A stretch of DNA of 60,685 bases from IMG/VR virus record IMGVR_UViG_3300005253_000613, positions 1 to 60,685 of that record; one strand, written 5' to 3'. The translations under genes were made by a program, and so were the position numbers. The notes beneath the pieces are model-generated. The model had not been told where the DNA came from. It was given only the letters and a program-made list of their open reading frames with translations, and did not search any database. Shown one piece after another: positions 55,401 to 60,685 of the stretch (position 1 is its first letter; the number at the start of each line of letters is the position of its first letter). Origin of the DNA: a virus.

Positions 55401-57344
55401 GATAATGATGGTGATGTACTATATGAGGGCTTTTATTATTTCGATAAAGTTAAAGATTCCTTATTGGATTTTAGTTCAACACCGACTGAATACGAAGGGC
55501 TCAGGGACGCTTTGAAATCAAGATTCAACATGGCATTAAATGAAAGGATGTATTATGCTAATTTCATAGAAACCTATCGCCCTATTAATCCACGTTCTAT
55601 GTTCGAATATGCAGATTCGATTAACAATACTTATTATTTGGAACTGCCGTCGGAGACATCACAAGGATTCTCGGCAGGAGATATTATAGATTATAAATAT
55701 GTTTATGAAGATGTGAGCGGGATTATTTCAAAGCCGGCTACATCATTGCCAATTACTATCGCAGGTGCTTCCAATAGGGCAGTTGTACTTTACTTCATTC
55801 CCGCTACATTCGAGACTTACATCGAAAGGGTGAAGATATACAGGGCGGAGGGAACTAACGCAGATAGAAAGTATTATTTCATCGGCGAGATAACAGCTGA
55901 AGATGAGGGTGTATTTGTTGATGATAAGATAAACCCGGGGGATCAATTACCATGTACGGATGCGGATATTATCAATACCGAAAGCGGGGTTAGATGGAGT
56001 GAGCCGTTCCGTCCCGATCATATTAAATTAACAAGTTTAGCAGAGTACAGGTCAGGTGATGGTCTCCAAATAACAGGTCTTGAGACTTTGTATGGTAATC
56101 TCGTCATATTCAAAGAGACATCTTTTCACAGGGTAGCAGTACAAGCAACAGACCCGCCGCTTTCACGTACCGATGAAATTGATTCAAGAGTTGGCTGTAT
56201 AGCACCTAATACCTTAATTAATGTAGATAATATGCTTTATTTTCTCTCTTGGAAGGGATTTATGAAGTATGATAATAATGTGTTGTCTAAGGTAGACGGA
56301 TTATTCGATGAAGAACTGCAATTTATTCTGCAAAATGCTTCTCATGAATCAATCAGAGACGCATCTTGTGGCTATAATCCTTCTTATAATGAAATATATT
56401 TAAATATTCCCATGCTTCCGACAACTAATAATAACGGCAGGCAGGACGTTAAAGGGCATGGTGATATGTATGGTTATGAACGTGAATTATACGGTCATAT
56501 ATACGTAATATGTTTGAGCAAGGGTTACGCTACGAAATTTGCTTATCAGACCTCCCCGAATACTTCTTTATTGGGAACACCGCCTATTAAATATTATAAG
56601 GATGTTTATGATGTCAGACAGTTGGGGAGGCATTATCATACAAATTCTTTAGGTGAACTTAGAAGTGGTGATATATTGCCGGCCCGGTATTATTCAGATT
56701 ATGTAAGTCCTGCGAATAGTCTGTCAGATGATACCTTTTGGGCTGGCATTTACATTGAAACACCTTATGACCCATTGAATGGTCTTGCGGCTTATGAGGA
56801 TTACGATGAAATAATGGACGGCAATTTCGATCAGAGCTTTCTTAACGGTGAACCCGTGTTCAATTTCGGGACAACTAATTTTCCACCTACTTTATTGCTG
56901 CCTGTTATTAGCGGGTTTAAAAGCAAGTTCTTTACAGGCAATGCAGAGACGATGATGAAAAGAGTGAGGAAGGCATTACTGAATATATTCAGTAAAGGCC
57001 CGATTAAAATGAAAGGGGTTACTTTACACATAGATCAGGAAGACGACGTAATAGAAGCTACATTAGGCGATGATAGGATAAGTAATTCGGAATACACACA
57101 GGAATTCGATTATAACCCGACGGTTAAATTAACAGATTATATATTGACAAATACTACGTTCAATGGTACTTTTAGCAATATATTATCGTTTGTGCCACGT
57201 TCCCCTCGAGATGATTTTAACAATGTAAATGATGACGCTCCGGGCAAGCCTATCCGGTTTTCTATTGAAGTGGAATCACAATTACGAACACAAATAAATG
57301 AAGTAGCTATACATTGGAGACCGATTTATACATATTTGTCCTAA
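52473..57344 (+). CDS. Giant tail hub/stabilisation-like protein
   Basis: 1623 residues, the largest gene. The opening 'TKFKGLNSTVAPELIDDGEA' and 'RDLLNFRMEKIGKLVTR' recall P22 gp10-type tail stabilisation proteins. The later segment 'GCIAPNTLINVDNMLYFLSW' with 'KGFMKYDNNVLSKVDGLFDE' is typical of the propeller-like tail proteins of short-tailed phages. It is about three times longer than P22 gp10, with acidic insertions (about 90-320). It probably closes the neck and carries the fibre. Confidence 0.65.
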   Translation: MYAKTSTTKFKGLNSTVAPELIDDGEARDLLNFRMEKIGKLVTRDRYIVGLKTDPDLFSILVTRPTPATEQAMSYLVGSGIIGLGELILEEKWEDELDTGGNTVKYGWDTDRVMVYFIRGREFTQEERDGVIVPIDSDKRNRGIYLFSPMTGRYRNKLIINQNIEVPLTTPHVEVGDKRDAIPQGSNENETQLYAPNRYIPVKDDPDDASARSNDAPWIDHYVDMSQYRHQLIISDRTNGDLLLEDEFGRREIQQCDEEQIHGLHLRPNTLHKFDIDAIELDDRLTDENDETEGVESGMALYQFELPKIVQKISEDNYKEVFESLVDETEIDSELQKRGALIKLYNWQNVPSSSQAYINLYSYAQLETQEAYVFSNAEGREIVPHLEGKPKLPEDEFSDEDGQIRKETSANTYIWDDYKLQYYPSSGGTQGAIYLRDIDRIFSKLSSGPSITKLNPKTGPAQDVPLGVWRYKYVWDFGDGVYSAPSAELLCPDILWSATNDTDLLDGETPYERGRLYKGDEFLDQHFPKQHPYNDSDIVSDTLIIPRIFDDTLPSPQLTNFGGLFFDLKAKVYEGLNHRFGIKNWSVIADVNAATNIEKGEFATMVTVFYSASSVDLKGVIWQGFALSGNIFSSSGPSVLSDWRNVIDLKEGNAPPYFRHEGRLIVPIFGKKIGDFDVRTLNSLFDNYGRLRLGWAETTPFVSGNPNSSPRHMFVAPGINQSFDKDGWTTNPTLIHQALTIVLSLYSSGFADSNLYYNIVCQSPSGSTIDPGDWNNSEDHVYNGVNLNLLRPNTILRAVQDEGDRLSVTSSDIPVQVLDRLILSGVSEIHVVDTKDSNHNIFFASEKDETGFPVIDYDDARYSSGLEISNTTGVQQAANNPVVGTNVIDNVDIYVYGEGERFMGVEQLSAYFPSSLLFNAPRIAIKIPKDKVPARARKLLIYRTRASHNNQYQPNEYGLVDVIDVKRNDAGEATYEDNDGDVLYEGFYYFDKVKDSLLDFSSTPTEYEGLRDALKSRFNMALNERMYYANFIETYRPINPRSMFEYADSINNTYYLELPSETSQGFSAGDIIDYKYVYEDVSGIISKPATSLPITIAGASNRAVVLYFIPATFETYIERVKIYRAEGTNADRKYYFIGEITAEDEGVFVDDKINPGDQLPCTDADIINTESGVRWSEPFRPDHIKLTSLAEYRSGDGLQITGLETLYGNLVIFKETSFHRVAVQATDPPLSRTDEIDSRVGCIAPNTLINVDNMLYFLSWKGFMKYDNNVLSKVDGLFDEELQFILQNASHESIRDASCGYNPSYNEIYLNIPMLPTTNNNGRQDVKGHGDMYGYERELYGHIYVICLSKGYATKFAYQTSPNTSLLGTPPIKYYKDVYDVRQLGRHYHTNSLGELRSGDILPARYYSDYVSPANSLSDDTFWAGIYIETPYDPLNGLAAYEDYDEIMDGNFDQSFLNGEPVFNFGTTNFPPTLLLPVISGFKSKFFTGNAETMMKRVRKALLNIFSKGPIKMKGVTLHIDQEDDVIEATLGDDRISNSEYTQEFDYNPTVKLTDYILTNTTFNGTFSNILSFVPRSPRDDFNNVNDDAPGKPIRFSIEVESQLRTQINEVAIHWRPIYTYLS

Positions 57345-57374
57345 ATATTTAGTATATTGCTAACCAGGAGTAGA

Positions 57375-59852
57375 ATGATGAGAAATGAAAAAATAAATGT
57401 TTTAACAGTAAACGAAGTCAACATTGCGTCCGTATTGCGAATGCCATATTTGGCTCCTACCCCAGGTATATTGTCAATCGGTAGTGATGGTCTGGTAGTT
57501 GTAAGCGGGGCATCCGGGTCAGAAGTAACGGCTGCGGCAGTCTTAGCGGACAATGCTATTGTAAGGGGAGATGGTGGTGTTAGGGGAATCCAGGATAGTT
57601 TGCCGACGATAAGTGACACTGGTGATTTAATCATTCCCGATGGTGGAGAATTACAATTAGGAACAGGATTAGATGGCCGTATTTATTCTTTAAATGATGA
57701 TTTAATAATTAAAAATCAGACTCAGGATAAGGATATAATATTCAATGTTAATGACGGTAGTGTTGATACAACTCTTATGACGTTGAATGCCTCTGATATT
57801 AATGTTGGTATTGGGAAAGCACCGGAGGTTAATTATGCACTTGATGTATTTACTAACTTTAAAAGAGCTGGTAGTACCGTTGCCATAAAAGCAGAAGTAG
57901 ATTATGAAAATGATGCTGATGTAACAGCACAATCTTATGGCATTATAAGTTTAGTAAGATATAGAGGCACTGCTTCCAGTACTGAAAGTAAAGGTCAGCG
58001 AGCAATGGATAGTTCTATGTTTTCTTATAATACCGGAACAACAAACCGAATAGCAGGATATAGACTTGATCTACGCAACTTGGGTCCTGGAACAGTGACT
58101 AATGCAACAGGGCTTTTTATAGAGAATTACACAAATACCGGTGGTGGTACAATTGATAATGCGCAAGGATTATTAATTGAAAATCATAATGTAGCAACTA
58201 ATAATTATGCAGCTCGTCTTGAATTGAACACAGGAGGAAATAATGCTTGGAATGTTTATGCTTCAGGCACTGCACCTAATTATTTTAAAGGCAATGTTGG
58301 TGTTAATGTAGTTGACCCTGATGTTGCATTAGAAGTATTAGGAAGCACAGGTGTTAAAATCAGTTTTAATGCTACAGATAACACAACTATAGTAACGGAT
58401 ACAAACGGTTATTTGACAATTACACCGAGTGGTAGTCGTGTAATCGTGGCCGGTGATATAGAGATTGGCTCTGCTGATGGATTTTATTATGGCGATCCGG
58501 TAACTGATACAAGTTGGAGAGAGATCCGAAGTGGAACAAAATTATCTTTCCAACGTCGTGAATCTTCGGCATGGGTGGAAAAGGGATTTTTCGATACAGC
58601 TTCATTTCATAGTGATGCTTTTCATGCCGAGGCTGATGCGGGTATTGCGGGTTCATATTGCTGGCATCCTGGAACTACACCTGAAGCCAATCCAGATGGG
58701 CCGAGGCTGTGGATAGATGGGAGTGGTGATTTATATTTGCTGGAACAGAATGCTTCTCCCACTACAAGGGTGCAAAATAAGATAGTCAGAACGGATGCGA
58801 ATGGAAAGGTATCGTTTGGGATAAGTTCTCCAAGTTCTGCATTACATATTAAAGCAGGCACTCCGGGGGCAGTCGGCTCACACCCCGCAGGACAAGTAAT
58901 TATTCAAAATCCGGCTGATGATGTAACCGCCAATGTAGCAATTACTGCTTATGAATCAGATGTCAGTGGTGATCCCGACCAACAACTCTGGTATCTTGGA
59001 AGCTCAACGGGTAGCAATTCAGATATTACTTTCCTAAACCGAAGAGATGCTGCACTTACGCTGGGAACAAACGACAACGTCCGTATAACAATTTTAGGTA
59101 ACGGTAATGTAGGAATTGGAACTGTACCTGATAATACTTTTCATGTTTACAGTACTTCTGCAAACGTAATAAAAGCTGAAAGAAGTTCATCTACAGTAGA
59201 TACAGTATTAAGAGTTCTTGAATTACATAGGAGAACAACAGGGACAGCCGCAAGTGGGATAGGTGCAGAAATGGCATTCCGAGTTGAGGATGGAGGAGGA
59301 GGCCTTGAAACTGTTGCAGTAATACAAGGTATTTTAACGGATGTAAGTGAAACAAGTGAGGAAGGAACACTATGTTTTGAAGTCGTTTCTGATTCAGAAC
59401 TTATAGAAGCACTGAGAATTCAAGGTGTATCTGGAGGTTCTGCTAAGATAATGGCAAACTGTTCTATAAATGCAAAAGATGGCTTTGCGACTGAACTATG
59501 GGATGTGGCAGGCAGTAATTTTGAAACCGCTGTGGTGAATACAGAATACTATTCGTCTAATCAACACGGTGGAATATATGGAACTATTTATAGGCAATAC
59601 TTTAATACAGTTTTAACCTCAACCAATCCACGACTTGATACTGGGAGTCGTGTTACAAAAATGGTGGATTTTGTCCTTCATACTAAATATACAGGGAATG
59701 ACCGTGGTCTGGCTCACGGTAATATGACCGCTTATGGAAGTAGTGATGATCACGCCTATATTATGTTAAGCGGGGCATCTGGCGGTGGAAATTTGTCTTT
59801 CTCTCTTACTGGTTATTCAATAATTACTGGCTGGGTTGATTACACGAAATAG
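57375..59852 (+). CDS. Tail fibre protein
   Basis: 825 residues from the ATG at 57375, four bases after AGGAG. It contains repeats of the fibre type: 'GKVSFGISSPSSALHIKAG', 'GNGNVGIGTVPDNTFHVYST', 'GNVGVNVVDPDVALEVLG' and a similar 'NVGIGKAPEVNYALDV'. Such Asn-Val-Gly-Ile-Gly repeats form trimeric beta stems. The C-terminal part is Ser/Gly-rich and could be the receptor-binding tip. Confidence 0.85.
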   Translation: MMRNEKINVLTVNEVNIASVLRMPYLAPTPGILSIGSDGLVVVSGASGSEVTAAAVLADNAIVRGDGGVRGIQDSLPTISDTGDLIIPDGGELQLGTGLDGRIYSLNDDLIIKNQTQDKDIIFNVNDGSVDTTLMTLNASDINVGIGKAPEVNYALDVFTNFKRAGSTVAIKAEVDYENDADVTAQSYGIISLVRYRGTASSTESKGQRAMDSSMFSYNTGTTNRIAGYRLDLRNLGPGTVTNATGLFIENYTNTGGGTIDNAQGLLIENHNVATNNYAARLELNTGGNNAWNVYASGTAPNYFKGNVGVNVVDPDVALEVLGSTGVKISFNATDNTTIVTDTNGYLTITPSGSRVIVAGDIEIGSADGFYYGDPVTDTSWREIRSGTKLSFQRRESSAWVEKGFFDTASFHSDAFHAEADAGIAGSYCWHPGTTPEANPDGPRLWIDGSGDLYLLEQNASPTTRVQNKIVRTDANGKVSFGISSPSSALHIKAGTPGAVGSHPAGQVIIQNPADDVTANVAITAYESDVSGDPDQQLWYLGSSTGSNSDITFLNRRDAALTLGTNDNVRITILGNGNVGIGTVPDNTFHVYSTSANVIKAERSSSTVDTVLRVLELHRRTTGTAASGIGAEMAFRVEDGGGGLETVAVIQGILTDVSETSEEGTLCFEVVSDSELIEALRIQGVSGGSAKIMANCSINAKDGFATELWDVAGSNFETAVVNTEYYSSNQHGGIYGTIYRQYFNTVLTSTNPRLDTGSRVTKMVDFVLHTKYTGNDRGLAHGNMTAYGSSDDHAYIMLSGASGGGNLSFSLTGYSIITGWVDYTK

Positions 59853-59905
59853 AGATATAAAAATATTTTTAAATTAAGAGAAAAATTGTCTTTATAGGAG
59901 ATATT

Positions 59906-60187
59906 ATGAGTTTCACACAAAACAGAGAAAACAGCAAAGGGCATACGAATACTTTGCATGAAGTAACGACAGTATATGCAAACCAAGATGAGGATATTAT
60001 CAAAACTGTCATTACCTCGTATAAAGATCAAGCAAGTAAAGATGCTGGTTTGCACCATGAACGAATACAGGTAGGGATTCCTTTATCGACAGCCCCTCAG
60101 AGTATAGTTGATCCTGCAATAGCTTTCAAAACGGCAATGGAAACGGCGGTACAGGCTGTCGTTGACTGGGACACTATCAAAATGTAA
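59906..60187 (+). CDS. Uncharacterised small protein after the fibre
   Basis: 93 residues, soluble ('NTLHEVTTVYANQDEDIIKT'), with ATAGGAG seven bases upstream. Position suggests a fibre chaperone or tail protein, but no family is recognised. Confidence 0.55.
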   Translation: MSFTQNRENSKGHTNTLHEVTTVYANQDEDIIKTVITSYKDQASKDAGLHHERIQVGIPLSTAPQSIVDPAIAFKTAMETAVQAVVDWDTIKM

Positions 60188-60220
60188 TTGTTGAATTAAT
60201 ACTAACAGCAGGAGTTTATA

Positions 60221-60685
60221 ATGGCGGAAAAAAGAAAAGAGAAAAAACTAACGAACAATGATTTATACAGCGTTCTACAGGGGATACGTAATATAAATGA
60301 TTACAATAACAACCCCGATATTAAACCGGAAATGAAGCTATACGGTAAGAAGTTTTCTTATGCTTTAGCCAAAAATCAGAAAGAGCTCGAAAATGAAGGC
60401 CTTTATTTAGAGACAATACTAAAGCATTCCGATAAATATAGTGAATATGATAAGAAACGAATGGAATTGCGTAAAAAGCACGCAAAAAAAGACAAGAATG
60501 GTACGGAATTGATAATGAATAATATGTTCGTGCTAGAGAATCAAAAGAAATATGACAAGGAAGCCGAGGATTTGCAAACAGAATATAAAGATGAAATAGA
60601 AACGCATGAAAAGCATATAGAGAAATTCAATGAATCCTTGCTTGACGAAGCTGACTTCAAATTCCATTTACTTGAAGAAAAACAT
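60221..60685 (+). CDS. DUF1617-like protein (3' end outside the window)
   Basis: 155 codons are visible and the frame stays open to the end. 'LTNNDLYSVLQGIRNINDYN', 'YALAKNQKELENEG', 'KKRMELRKKHAKKDKNGTEL' and 'YDKEAEDLQTEYKDEI' follow the pattern of DUF1617-type phage proteins, found near tail genes. GCAGGAG precedes the start. Nearly all helical. Joining the window ends would stop it after five more codons. Confidence 0.55.
   Translation, partial: MAEKRKEKKLTNNDLYSVLQGIRNINDYNNNPDIKPEMKLYGKKFSYALAKNQKELENEGLYLETILKHSDKYSEYDKKRMELRKKHAKKDKNGTELIMNNMFVLENQKKYDKEAEDLQTEYKDEIETHEKHIEKFNESLLDEADFKFHLLEEKH

Noticed and set aside
52463-55946. Several antisense frames of 60-105 codons under the giant tail gene
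   Set aside because: They are shadows of a clearly coding frame, without ribosome-binding sites or family resemblance.

Overview
The window is a stretch of an AT-rich double-stranded DNA phage (or prophage) genome. It carries a tyrosine integrase, a replication/recombination block, a complete head-neck-tail block with a large terminase and a P22-type portal, and over a hundred tightly packed, often ATGA-overlapping small genes. The gene set (P22-type portal, several neck/adaptor-like proteins, a giant P22 gp10-like tail protein, no tape measure or sheath in view) suggests a short-tailed, temperate-type phage. The genetic code looks standard (TAA, TGA and TAG all end genes). Promoters of the form TTGNNN-N17-TATATT fit a sigma-70 type host polymerase. 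Fibre repeats of the 'GNVGIGT' type and a Lin1244/Lin1753-type replication protein are common in Bacteroidota and related phyla, but the host cannot be fixed from the sequence. The window is not a closed circle: the gene entering at the left edge and the gene leaving at the right edge are in different frames.

Layout. 0-2.5 kb: end of a large rightward gene and two followers. 2.5-8.4 kb: leftward operon headed by the integrase, with an Imm5-like protein, a T4 Pnk-type 3'-phosphatase, a SAM methyltransferase and small zinc or membrane proteins. 8.6-18.4 kb: rightward early region with an HNH protein, many small membrane proteins, a GH24 lysozyme, a DNA cytosine methyltransferase, a Lin1244/Lin1753-type replication protein, a free-standing DnaA domain IV and a probable single-strand-annealing protein. 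18.4-19.9 kb: RNA-rich segment with one normal tRNA-Lys(UUU) and several odd tRNA-like elements. 19.9-27.2 kb: further rightward accessory genes (VRR-NUC nuclease, Gp37/Gp68 family, YopX, NeuD/PglD-like acetyltransferase). 27.3-31.7 kb: leftward operon of small genes. 31.7-33.6 kb: gene-poor, decaying region with remnants of a PAPS-reductase-like gene and a DNA methyltransferase. 33.6-40 kb: rightward operon with a DUF6745-like protein, glycosyltransferase, GroES and a recurring family of small 'MKI...KRRLRE' proteins. 40.0-40.7 kb: one leftward M15-type peptidase. 40.7 kb to the end: late operon with packaging, portal, scaffold, capsid, five successive neck-like proteins, a 1623-residue tail protein and a fibre.

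How it fits together. Four sigma-70-like promoters and a pair of matching operator-like promoter sites explain the strand switches. The two matching sites (in front of the rightward early region and the leftward 27-31.7 kb operon) suggest shared early control. The integrase promoter lies back to back with the first of them. The late promoter at 40.73 kb lies just before the packaging genes. The points most worth checking are the expanded tRNA-like elements at 18.4-19.9 kb, the MKI/KRRLRE small-protein family, the 89-bp inverted duplication of the start of the Imm5-like gene, and the decayed modification module at 32.4-33.5 kb.
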